Source of the DNA: Synechococcales cyanobacterium C42_A2020_086
Lineage (GTDB): Bacteria > Cyanobacteriota > Cyanobacteriia > Elainellales > Elainellaceae
Assembly: GCA_015272325.1 (NCBI GenBank)
Contig: JACYLU010000009.1
Location: forward strand, 1 to 64,000
Direction of reading: 5' to 3'
Length of the DNA: 64,000 nucleotides
Positions 56,960 through 64,000 of the stretch are shown here, in pieces; within the stretch, counting starts at the first letter, position 1, and the number at the start of each line of letters is the position of its first letter. The position numbers and the translations under genes were made by a program. Below the pieces are notes generated by a model, which was not told where the DNA came from, made no database searches, and was given only the letters and a program-made list of their open reading frames with translations.

Positions 56960-58693
56960 CTATTCGGGAGGAGATTGAGTCCAAGCCTCAGCCGTGCAGA
57001 CCGGCTGCGAGGTGTGCCAGATGTGCCCATCAACGAGCGTATGCACTAACCAATTGGGATCGGGATGCGGGTAATCTGAGCGGTAATGCCCACCTCGGCT
57101 CTCGGTCCGGAAGCGGGCGCTATGCAGCAGCAAATAGCCGATATCGAGCAAATTCCGAGTTTCGCTCCAGAGGCGAATCTGCGAGCCACTCAACGGAATA
57201 GGCACTGTCATCGCTTCTGTGGGGGATAGCTGCTCGAGGGCCTGGCTAACCGTCAATGCCGCGAACTGCTGCCGCCAGCGCTCTACCTGATGAATCGCTT
57301 GATCGAGCGTCTGCCCGTCGCGACTAATGCCAGCACTGCGCCACATCAACCGAGGCAACTCCTGCCGCCAGTACTGAATCTGCTGCAGCTCGGTTTCAGG
57401 AAGTGCCACGATGTCTCCTGCTCCTAGAGCCACCGGGGGAGGAAGGGTTACGGACTCTGTGGCAGGTAGCTCTAGGGAGGCAAGCTGCGCCCCAAACACC
57501 AGGCATTCCAGCAGCGAATTGCTCGCCAGACGGTTGGCGCCATGAACGCCGGTGCTGGCTGTTTCACCGACGGCATACAGTCCTGAGATCGTGGAGCGGC
57601 TGAGGGTGTCGGTGGTGATACCACCCATCCAGTAGTGAGCGGCAGGAGCAACCGGAATTGGCTCCTGGAAGACATCTACGCCCCACTGCTGGCAGACGCG
57701 AATGATATTGGGGAAACGGCGGCGAACCGTGTCGGCAGGAATTGGGCGTAGATCCAACCAGACATGGGCGGTGGCTGGATCAGCGGCCGTGGCTTGCAGA
57801 TGATTAAAAATGGCCCGACTGACGACATCGCGGGGTGCTAGTTCGCCTGCCGGATGATAATCAAAGGCAAAACGACGCCCCTGATCATCAATGAGGTGAG
57901 CACCTTCACCGCGCACCGCTTCACTAATCAGAAAGCGCGGGGCACCCGGTTTGGTGAGTGCAGTGGGATGAAACTGCACAAACTCCAGATCACGCAACTG
58001 GGCACCCGACCGCCACGCCATCGCCACGCCATCGCCAGTGCTGAGGGGGGGATTAGTTGTCTGGGCAAACACCTGGCCGCCACCACCAGTTGCCAGTACT
58101 ACAGCTCGCGCTTGAACCCAGTGGATCTGCGTTCCCTGAACTAGCCGCACTCCTTGGCAGCGAGAGCCACCGAGCCACAGATCGAGCACCAAGGACTCAG
58201 AAAGAACCTGGATATTTTTGCGGTTCAGCACCTGTGCCGTCAGCGTTGTAATCATGGCTCGTCCAGTGGTGTCGGCCGCATGGAGAACGCGCCGTCGGGA
58301 GTGGGCTGCTTCCAACGTTAGCGCCAAAGCATCGCCGTGACGGTCAAAAGCAACGCCCATCTGCACTAGAGACTGGACGCATTCTGGCGCTCGTTCAACA
58401 AGGAGCTGCACGGCATCCAGATCGCAGAGTCCTGCACCTGCTCGCAGGGTGTCTTCCACATGGAGCTGGGGGGAATCTTCAGGAGCAATGGCTGCTGCAA
58501 TGCCGCCTTGGGCCCAATCGCTCGCCGACAGCGACAGAGTATCTTTGGTGATCAAGCCCACTCGAAAGTGACTCGGCAAACAAAGCGCCGTGTATAGCCC
58601 AGCCGCTCCACCTCCGATGACGAGCACATCCCAGTCCACCGATCGGGTTGATTCCATTGAACCTATTGGATCTATTGCTATTCCAGTGGTCAC
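56960..58693 (-). CDS. nadB: L-aspartate oxidase
   Basis: NadB oxidises aspartate to iminoaspartate for NAD synthesis. The 577-aa flavoprotein has the FAD dinucleotide motif VLVIGGGAAGLYTALCL, SDWAQGGIAAA, HSRRRVLHAADTTGRAM, VVLATGGGGQVF, EFVQFHPTAL, REVVSRAI-type segment (PRDVVSRAIFNH), HYWMGGI and ANRLASNSLLECLVFG. The C-terminal helical domain has WRSAGISRDGQ. ATG 58693 lies 18 nt in front of the family-like part (DWDVLVIGG); a nearer start is possible. Confidence 0.95.
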   Translation of the reverse strand: MTTGIAIDPIGSMESTRSVDWDVLVIGGGAAGLYTALCLPSHFRVGLITKDTLSLSASDWAQGGIAAAIAPEDSPQLHVEDTLRAGAGLCDLDAVQLLVERAPECVQSLVQMGVAFDRHGDALALTLEAAHSRRRVLHAADTTGRAMITTLTAQVLNRKNIQVLSESLVLDLWLGGSRCQGVRLVQGTQIHWVQARAVVLATGGGGQVFAQTTNPPLSTGDGVAMAWRSGAQLRDLEFVQFHPTALTKPGAPRFLISEAVRGEGAHLIDDQGRRFAFDYHPAGELAPRDVVSRAIFNHLQATAADPATAHVWLDLRPIPADTVRRRFPNIIRVCQQWGVDVFQEPIPVAPAAHYWMGGITTDTLSRSTISGLYAVGETASTGVHGANRLASNSLLECLVFGAQLASLELPATESVTLPPPVALGAGDIVALPETELQQIQYWRQELPRLMWRSAGISRDGQTLDQAIHQVERWRQQFAALTVSQALEQLSPTEAMTVPIPLSGSQIRLWSETRNLLDIGYLLLHSARFRTESRGGHYRSDYPHPDPNWLVHTLVDGHIWHTSQPVCTAEAWTQSPPE

Positions 58694-58754
58694 CAGCTAC
58701 TACCTATTTCCCTGTCTATGCGCACAAACCAACTACATACTGTGTAAATCAATA

Positions 58755-58830
58755 CTAAAAAATCGCCCTCAAACCTGGGAAATACGCTACAGCTTCAGAT
58801 CCGCTGAACCGTTTCCTAGCGAGGGCGATG
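58755..58830 (-). terminator. Terminator-like hairpin after psbU
   Basis: On the minus strand ATCGCCCTC pairs with GAGGGCGAT across a loop of about 50 nt, and is followed by TTTTTTAG. The U-tract fits a rho-independent terminator for psbU. The long loop holds further pairing potential that I cannot resolve by eye. Confidence 0.6.
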
Positions 58831-58890
58831 GGTTAAAACTACAACACGAAGGAGCAGAGAGCCGCAGCTCAATCGCCTGAACTCCTAGCT

Positions 58891-59316
58891 CTAACGGTAA
58901 ATGCCGTTATTGAAGCGATCGCCACCTTCGACAAAGGTATCTTCCGGAGCCGACACGGTGAACTTGTCCAGGTTGGACTGCAAAACGTCTTTTTGACGAT
59001 CTGTGAGTCCTGGAATATCCAACACGTCATCTACTTTTTCGTAGGGCGCGTTGGTGACAATCAGCCGAGCCAGCGTTGGATACAGTCCTGGGTAGTTCAT
59101 GAAGGCGCGAACGTTCGTGTTATTAATGTCAATTTTTTTGCCAAACTCAGTGGCCAGCTTGTCATCAGCGCGGTTTCGAGGTTCGGCTGCCAGCAGCACA
59201 GGCGATGCGGTCACGCTATTCCACCCCAGAGCCATTACCGGCTGAGGTGATTCCAGCCATCCTAAGCAACCTAGCGTGATCCCCAACGCCACCAGTACGC
59301 CAACCAGTCGTTTCAT
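58891..59316 (-). CDS. psbU: Photosystem II 12 kDa extrinsic protein PsbU
   Basis: PsbU is a lumenal protein that stabilises the oxygen-evolving complex. The 141-aa precursor begins [16 protein letters not shown] with a Sec/Tat-type signal sequence and a cleavage region near PVMA-LGW. The mature part shows [40 protein letters not shown], the helix-hairpin-helix-like [19 protein letters not shown], and [17 protein letters not shown] 59316 is chosen because GGGAGG is about 10 nt upstream; the frame extends to 59361 without family support. Confidence 0.96.
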   Translation of the reverse strand: MKRLVGVLVALGITLGCLGWLESPQPVMALGWNSVTASPVLLAAEPRNRADDKLATEFGKKIDINNTNVRAFMNYPGLYPTLARLIVTNAPYEKVDDVLDIPGLTDRQKDVLQSNLDKFTVSAPEDTFVEGGDRFNNGIYR

Positions 59317-59469
59317 TGGTGTAGTCCCTCCCAATCTGAATCGATCAGTTTCAATTTTCATGCTTTCTTAAACACAGCATTTACATAGAGACTATCATTT
59401 CAATGCACCCAGTGGAGAAGTGAGCGACGGCAAGGTTACCCTCTTTGCGCGGTCTTTAGTGTGGTTGGC

Positions 59470-59694
59470 TCAAATCGCCTCCTCCCGGTGTGCTTGATCG
59501 CTGACGATCAGCATTTGCCCTCCCACCAAGACCCGATCGCCCACAACCAGCTTGCGACCCCGTCGAGTTTCGATTTCGCCATTCACGCGCACCTGCCCAC
59601 TCTGGATCAGCAGCTTGGCTTCACCCCCGGTTTGGGCAGCATTACTCCATTTAAGAAACTGATCAAGTTTTATCGGGGCGTTTGGGTCGCTCAT
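59470..59694 (-). CDS. S4 domain RNA-binding protein (YbcJ/RqcP-like)
   Basis: A 74-aa protein made of a single S4 RNA-binding domain: IKLDQFLKWSNAAQTGGEAK, LIQSGQVRVNGEIETRRGRK, VVGDRVLVGGQ. Family members with this G-G-E-A-K pattern bind RNA, some of them on the ribosome. A specific role is not shown here. Start at ATG 59694 is consistent with the family. Confidence 0.88.
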   Translation of the reverse strand: MSDPNAPIKLDQFLKWSNAAQTGGEAKLLIQSGQVRVNGEIETRRGRKLVVGDRVLVGGQMLIVSDQAHREEAI

Positions 59695-59726
59695 AGTCGC
59701 TCCTGCTGGGGTTTTCCTGATTCTGC

Positions 59727-59770
59727 TTTTTTCTGGACTTCATCCCGATTTTTTCTGGACTTCATCCCGA
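59727..59770. repeat. 22-bp tandem duplication upstream of the S4 gene
   Basis: ttttttctggacttcatccc ga occurs twice without mismatch at 59727-59748 and 59749-59770. It lies in the likely promoter region between the S4 gene and the divergent anbu gene. Confidence 0.92.
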
Positions 59771-59905
59771 GTCAATCCAATCCATACCATTGAAAACCAG
59801 TCCCATGAAAACCTACCACACCGTAAGATCGGGACAGTGACATTAAACAATGCCTGTCCTGACCTGTCGCCCTTACTCATTTTGTCTAGACTCGTCGATC
59901 ACAGC

Positions 59906-60673
59906 ATGACCTACTGCCTTGGGATTGTTACGCGCTATGGGCTTGTGATGGCTGCCGATTCCCGCACTAATGCAGGAGTGGACTATATTTCAACCTATCA
60001 AAAACTGTTTGATTTCTCCGATCCCGGACAGCGCGTTTTGCTGCTCTGCACGTCGGGCAATCTCTCGATTACCCAGGCCGTGATGAATTTGCTGCAGCAG
60101 GATCTACACCTCAAAGAGAGCGAAAATCTGCACACGATTCCCTCACTTTACGAAGTTGCGCATTATGTCGGCAGCAAGGTGCGGCAGATTCAAGCGCAGG
60201 AGCGTCCCTGGCTGGAGAAAGATGGCATTGATTTCAAATGCACCCTCTTGCTCGGTGGGCAACTTCGCGGCGAAGCACCGGGGCTGTACATGATCTACAG
60301 TCAGGGAAATTTTATTCAGGCCACCCCGGAAACGCCCTTTCTGCAAATTGGAGAAACGAAATACGGCAAGCCGATTCTGGATCGCACGCTCACCTATGAG
60401 ACGCCCTTGGAAGATGCGGCCAAAGGGGCGCTGCTCTCGATCGACTCGACGATGAAGTCGAATATTTCCGTTGGTCCGCCGATTGATCTGGTGATGTACG
60501 AGACGAACAGCTTGTTTATTCGCCATCAGCTACGGCTGCGGCTAGGCGATCCTTATTTAGCCAAAATTCGTCGCCTTTGGGAAATCTCGCTGCGAGAAGC
60601 CTTTGAGCGGATGCCTGCGATTGACTGGGGGCAGCATCTGGATTTGCTAGAGGAAGATTTACTGGCTGATTAA
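59906..60673 (+). CDS. anbu: Anbu, proteasome-type protease
   Basis: Anbu is a bacterial relative of the proteasome beta subunit. The protein (255 aa from ATG 59906) starts MTYCLGIVTRYGLVMAADSR, which places Thr2 as the N-terminal nucleophile after Met removal and keeps the AADSR block of Ntn hydrolases. TYQKLFDF (with the conserved Lys), LLLCTSGNLS, CTLLLGGQ and TKYGKPILDRTL are family features. A frame from 59837 adds 23 residues in front of the nucleophile and is unlikely. It converges with the transglutaminase, alpha-E and ATP-grasp genes that accompany anbu in other genomes. Confidence 0.93.
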   Translation: MTYCLGIVTRYGLVMAADSRTNAGVDYISTYQKLFDFSDPGQRVLLLCTSGNLSITQAVMNLLQQDLHLKESENLHTIPSLYEVAHYVGSKVRQIQAQERPWLEKDGIDFKCTLLLGGQLRGEAPGLYMIYSQGNFIQATPETPFLQIGETKYGKPILDRTLTYETPLEDAAKGALLSIDSTMKSNISVGPPIDLVMYETNSLFIRHQLRLRLGDPYLAKIRRLWEISLREAFERMPAIDWGQHLDLLEEDLLAD

Positions 60674-60714
60674 AGAGAGCCGGATCAAGACAGCAGGACC
60701 CCTAAGCAGCTTCG

Positions 60715-61779
60715 TTAAGACTGAGAACGCTTGCGAGACTTCGATGCTTTCGAGGATTTGGAGGACCGGGATAATTTGCTTCCCGAACCACGCGGGGCAG
60801 GCGTTGGCTGAGAAGTGGATTGAGCCACTTTTCCGTTGGGTGAATTTGGCGAAGCTGCTTCTGAAACCAGATCTGCAGCACGATTTGAACTAGCATCAGC
60901 AAGCTGAATGGTCAGGCGATAGGTCATTTCGGAAGAGGCTCCGGCCGACTTGAGCGTACCGCTGACGGGAGCCGAGTGGTGGGCAGTCGGCATAGCCACC
61001 AGCGCAATGTGCTGATCGGCAACGGCGAGGCCGTGGGTTGGGTCGTAGCCGCGCCAGCCGGCCCCGGGCAGATACACTTCCGCCCAGGCATGGAGATGGC
61101 GGTCATCTCGGTCGAGGTCACCTTCCTGGTAGCCGCTGACAAAGCGAGCCGCCAGCCCAACCGCGCGGCAGACTTCCATAAACAGCACGGCGTAGTCGCG
61201 GCAGGAGCCGGTTTTTTGAGACCAAGTGATGCCCGGTGGCAAGGCACTTCCCGTTTCGCGGAGCTGATAGCGGCACTCGCGGTAGATCCGCTGGTTCAGC
61301 TCGCTGAGAAACGAGACGGTGTTGCCAGCGGTTTGCAGCCAAAGCTCCTGAGCCAGCTGGATCGCCGTCGGATCGATCGAACCACCAGCCCCGGCAAACT
61401 GTCCGCCTAGATAAGGCTGAAGCGGGTGTGCCCAGGAGCGGGGATAGTCGATCGGCAGCGTCACAGCCCAGGGTTCCAGCAAGTAATTGAAGGGATTGGA
61501 GCGGTAGGTTTCCACCTCAGAGGTAGCTTGGATCTGGAGAGTGGTGGTCGGTTCATCGCCAAACCACACCTTCAGGAGATTGTTGCCGTCAAGATCCACG
61601 ATGTCCGAGCGCTGCTTTGGCTGGGGAGTGATGGCGAGGCTGAACTGATGCAGCTTCTGGGTGACATCACAGCGGGGCCGCAGCCGCAGCCAGTGGGCCG
61701 CCAGCGTCACCGGGCGATCATACTGATAGGTAATCTGATGGGTAATGCAATAGCGCACAGGTGGCAAGGGGGTGAGCAA
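60715..61779 (-). CDS. Transglutaminase-like cysteine protease of the Anbu locus
   Basis: A 354-aa protein. The N-terminal 130 residues form a beta-rich bacterial transglutaminase-like N domain (CITHQITYQYDRPVTLAAHW-L, LRPRCD). The catalytic core follows: Cys in KTGSCRDYAVLFMEVCRA, His in RHLHAWAEVYLPGAGW, and Asp in GYDPTHGLAV. The last 60 residues are a Ser/Lys/Arg-rich tail (RSSKSSKASKSRKRSQS) not typical of the family. The gene overlaps almost the next one (2 nt gap), forming an operon with alpha-E and ATP-grasp. A role in a peptide or protein tag pathway is proposed for the family. Confidence 0.9.
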   Translation of the reverse strand: MLTPLPPVRYCITHQITYQYDRPVTLAAHWLRLRPRCDVTQKLHQFSLAITPQPKQRSDIVDLDGNNLLKVWFGDEPTTTLQIQATSEVETYRSNPFNYLLEPWAVTLPIDYPRSWAHPLQPYLGGQFAGAGGSIDPTAIQLAQELWLQTAGNTVSFLSELNQRIYRECRYQLRETGSALPPGITWSQKTGSCRDYAVLFMEVCRAVGLAARFVSGYQEGDLDRDDRHLHAWAEVYLPGAGWRGYDPTHGLAVADQHIALVAMPTAHHSAPVSGTLKSAGASSEMTYRLTIQLADASSNRAADLVSEAASPNSPNGKVAQSTSQPTPAPRGSGSKLSRSSKSSKASKSRKRSQS

Positions 61780-61781
61780 GG

Positions 61782-62735
61782 TCAGGCTTTCACGGGTTCG
61801 AGGGCACAGAAGGTCTCGAAGATTTTGTGTCCGACGAGATTGAGCTGAATCTGGATGTGGTCGAGAAATTCGTGCAGTCCGCCTTGGATGATCTCTTCGA
61901 TGGTAATGAAATCGAGTTCGGCGCGTAGTTTGCCGAGGGTGCGTTCGGCGGCGTTGTTCCAGGTGCCTGCGGTGCTGCCAGTGATGGCGTGCAGCGATTG
62001 CTCTGCCTCCAGCAAGCAGAACTGGATCGAACGAGGAAACTCCCGATCGAGAATCAGAAACTTGGCGATGCCTGTAGGGCTGATGCGGCGCTGGCGTTTG
62101 CGATACATCTCATAGCCGCTGGCAGATTTGAGCAGGGCAATCCACTGCAATTCGTCGAGGGCAGTGCCGACAAAGTTCACCGACGGCAGCAGGATAAAGT
62201 ACTTCACATCAAGAATGCGAGCCGTCTTATCGGCCCGCTCGATCAGCCGCCCCAAGTAGCCAAAGTGCCAGCCTTCGTTGTGCGACATGGTGGCGCTCAT
62301 CACCCCAGCAAACAAATGGCTTGCCATTTTCACTTCCGCGAAAAAACTGGGGAGTTGCAATCGGTGCTTGGCTTCCGAGGCATCCTTCACCATGAGATAA
62401 AACAGGTTCACCTGTTCCCACATTTCTGAAGAGATAATTTCCCGCACCGAGCGAGCGTTCTCCCGTGCCAGCCGCAGGCAAGACAGAATTGAGTTGGCAT
62501 AATCACTATCAAAGGTCAAAAACTGAATGACCGTTTCTGCCGTTGCTTCACCATAGCGCTCTCTGAAGAGATCCAGATCGCCGGTTGTGCGCACTAGCGG
62601 CTCCCACTGCTGGGTCAGCCCTGTCGGCGAATCGAGCGACAGATTCAAATTCACGTCTACAAAGCGAGCGATGTTTTCAGCCCGCTCCACATAGCGATTT
62701 AGCCAATAGATGGAATCGGCAACGCGACTCAGCAT
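61782..62735 (-). CDS. Alpha-E domain protein (DUF403)
   Basis: A 317-aa all-helical protein of the alpha-E/DUF403 family. It starts MLSRVADSIYWLNRYVERAE and has ARENARSVREIISSEMWEQVN, HNEGWHFGYLGRLIERADKT and RILDVKYFILLP, which are standard blocks. Its stop is 2 nt before the transglutaminase ATG and its start 23 nt after the ATP-grasp stop. Genes of this kind always travel with circularly permuted ATP-grasp proteins. The function is unknown; a scaffold or substrate role is proposed in the literature. Confidence 0.92.
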   Translation of the reverse strand: MLSRVADSIYWLNRYVERAENIARFVDVNLNLSLDSPTGLTQQWEPLVRTTGDLDLFRERYGEATAETVIQFLTFDSDYANSILSCLRLARENARSVREIISSEMWEQVNLFYLMVKDASEAKHRLQLPSFFAEVKMASHLFAGVMSATMSHNEGWHFGYLGRLIERADKTARILDVKYFILLPSVNFVGTALDELQWIALLKSASGYEMYRKRQRRISPTGIAKFLILDREFPRSIQFCLLEAEQSLHAITGSTAGTWNNAAERTLGKLRAELDFITIEEIIQGGLHEFLDHIQIQLNLVGHKIFETFCALEPVKA

Positions 62736-62758
62736 AGACAGGTTACTCCTACTCTTTC

Positions 62759-64000
62759 CTACTCTTCCACCACCCAGGTATCTTTGCTGCCACCGCCCTG
62801 CGAGGAGTTGACGACAAGCGAGCCGCGCTTTAGGGCTACTCGCGTCAGCCCACCCGGATTCACGTAGATCTCTTTGCCATAGAGGATGTAGGGGCGCAAA
62901 TCAACGTGGCAGCCCTCGAAGCGGTCGTCAAACAGCGTGGGCACACGGGATAGACAGAGCGTAGGCTGGGCAATGTAGTTGCGGGGGGCCGCTTTGATCC
63001 GCTCGGCAAAGTCCGCTCGCTGCTCGGGTGTAGCATGGGGACCCACCAGCATCCCGTAGCCGCCGGACTCACCCGCCGCCTTCACCACCAGTTTGTCGAG
63101 GTTGTGCAGCACATGCTGTTGTTGCTCTGGCTCCCAGCAGAGGTAGGTCGGCACATTCGGCAGAATCTGGTCTTCGCCTAGGTAGTAGCGAATCATCTGC
63201 GGTACATAGGCGTAGATCACCTTGTCGTCGGCGACGCCGGTTCCTAGGGCATTGGCAATGGCGACGCGCCCGGCTCGGTAAACCTCCATCAATCCCGGAA
63301 CACCCAGCAGCGAGTCAGGACGGAAGGCGAGCGGATCGATAAAGACATCGTCGATGCGGCGGTAGATCACGTCTACGCGCTTCAGCCCCTTGGTTGTCCG
63401 CATTTGCAGATAGCCGTCGCTGACGACGAGATCTGAGCCTTCCACTAGCTCTACGCCCATCTGCTGCGCCAGGAAGGAATGCTCGAAATAGGCGGAGTTG
63501 TAGATGCCGGGCGTCAGCACGACAACGGTGGGTTCTGGCAGTCCAGCCGGCGCGAGATTCAGCAGCGTTTCCAGAAGCTGGCTCGCATAATCATCGACCG
63601 GGCGGATATTAACCCGGCTAAACACCTGAGGAAAGGTGGACTTCATCACCCGGCGATTTTCCAGCACGTAGGAAACCCCAGAAGGGCAGCGCAAGTTATC
63701 TTCCAGCACGTACCACTGCCCGTCGCGGTCGCGTACTAGGTCGGTGCCGGTAATGTGACACCAAATACCCTGGGGTGGCTTCAAGCCCATGCAGGGTTTG
63801 AGGAAGCCGGTTGCCGAGTAAATCAGCGCCTCGGGAATCACCTTGTCTTTGAGGATGTTTTGCTCGCTGTAGATGTCTGTGAGAAACAAATTCAGCGCCT
63901 GAATTCGCTGCTTCAAGCCAGACTCTAGCCACTCCCACTCCCGCGCCGAGACAATGCGGGGAATGATATCAAAGGGGAGAATTCGCTCGGTACCCTGCTC
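62759..64000 (-). CDS. Circularly permuted type 2 ATP-grasp protein (partial, cut by right edge)
   Basis: The frame is open to the window edge; the part present is about 413 codons and the N-terminus is missing. Visible family blocks are [122 protein letters not shown] and a Gly-rich end ([13 protein letters not shown]). These proteins form amide bonds with ATP. Together with alpha-E, transglutaminase and Anbu they make the recognised Anbu operon. Confidence 0.93.
   Translation of the reverse strand, partial: EQGTERILPFDIIPRIVSAREWEWLESGLKQRIQALNLFLTDIYSEQNILKDKVIPEALIYSATGFLKPCMGLKPPQGIWCHITGTDLVRDRDGQWYVLEDNLRCPSGVSYVLENRRVMKSTFPQVFSRVNIRPVDDYASQLLETLLNLAPAGLPEPTVVVLTPGIYNSAYFEHSFLAQQMGVELVEGSDLVVSDGYLQMRTTKGLKRVDVIYRRIDDVFIDPLAFRPDSLLGVPGLMEVYRAGRVAIANALGTGVADDKVIYAYVPQMIRYYLGEDQILPNVPTYLCWEPEQQQHVLHNLDKLVVKAAGESGGYGMLVGPHATPEQRADFAERIKAAPRNYIAQPTLCLSRVPTLFDDRFEGCHVDLRPYILYGKEIYVNPGGLTRVALKRGSLVVNSSQGGGSKDTWVVEE

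Overview
The window comes from a cyanobacterium. It carries an isiABC iron-stress operon (CP43-like chlorophyll protein, flavodoxin, hydrolase), psbU of photosystem II, ndhM of the NDH-1 complex, a FurA-type regulator and a cobalamin adenosyltransferase. GCGATCGC (HIP1-type) octamers are scattered throughout. I saw no rRNA gene, tRNA gene or CRISPR array.

Bases 1-20,600 form a defence and mobile-element island. From the left edge, on the minus strand, lies part of a DNA phosphorothioation (Dnd) locus: a Dnd-associated protein cut by the edge, two Uma2-type nucleases, dndD, a small coupled protein, and a PLD-plus-helicase restriction gene. The restriction gene has lost its 5' end to an IS5-family element. 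A WYL-domain regulator follows. Diverging from it is a tightly coupled three-gene operon: a membrane-anchored coiled-coil protein of 1296 aa, a 306-aa protein, and a helicase of about 2094 codons with DUF1998/MZB features that resembles Druantia DruE. The helicase reading frame is broken by one in-frame TAA. The island ends in an IS3-family remnant fused in frame to a piece of a Tn7-type tnsA gene.

From 20,650 onward the sequence is largely core genome. In order it holds a TPP riboswitch and thiC, pdxH, isiC-isiB-isiA on the minus strand, furA with a perfect 23-bp palindrome upstream, a lysozyme with three N-terminal repeats, two universal stress proteins, a UbiA-like membrane protein, 5-formyl-THF cyclo-ligase, peroxiredoxin Q and a NUDIX hydrolase. 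A BrnT/BrnA-type toxin-antitoxin pair with a duplicated promoter region comes next. Then follow queG, a Ski2-like helicase, an SPFH protein, an M50 protease with CBS domains, an amino-acid ABC transporter pair, a dihydroorotase-like gene lacking metal ligands, a two-domain histidine phosphatase, ftsX and def.

Bases 47,500-54,350 hold a signalling cluster: an FHA-PrsW protease fusion, a CHAT(caspase-like)-FHA protein and a large PP2C phosphatase. After ndhM, a DUF4230 protein, cobO, nadB, psbU and an S4 protein, the window ends in an Anbu (ancestral proteasome) locus: Anbu itself, a transglutaminase-like protein, an alpha-E protein and a circularly permuted ATP-grasp protein cut by the right edge.

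The most interesting candidates are the WYL-regulated DruE-like operon, the IS-truncated Dnd restriction arm, the TnsA scar beside the thiC riboswitch, and the CHAT-FHA/PP2C cluster. All calls rest on reading the sequence and recalled family features; no search was run.
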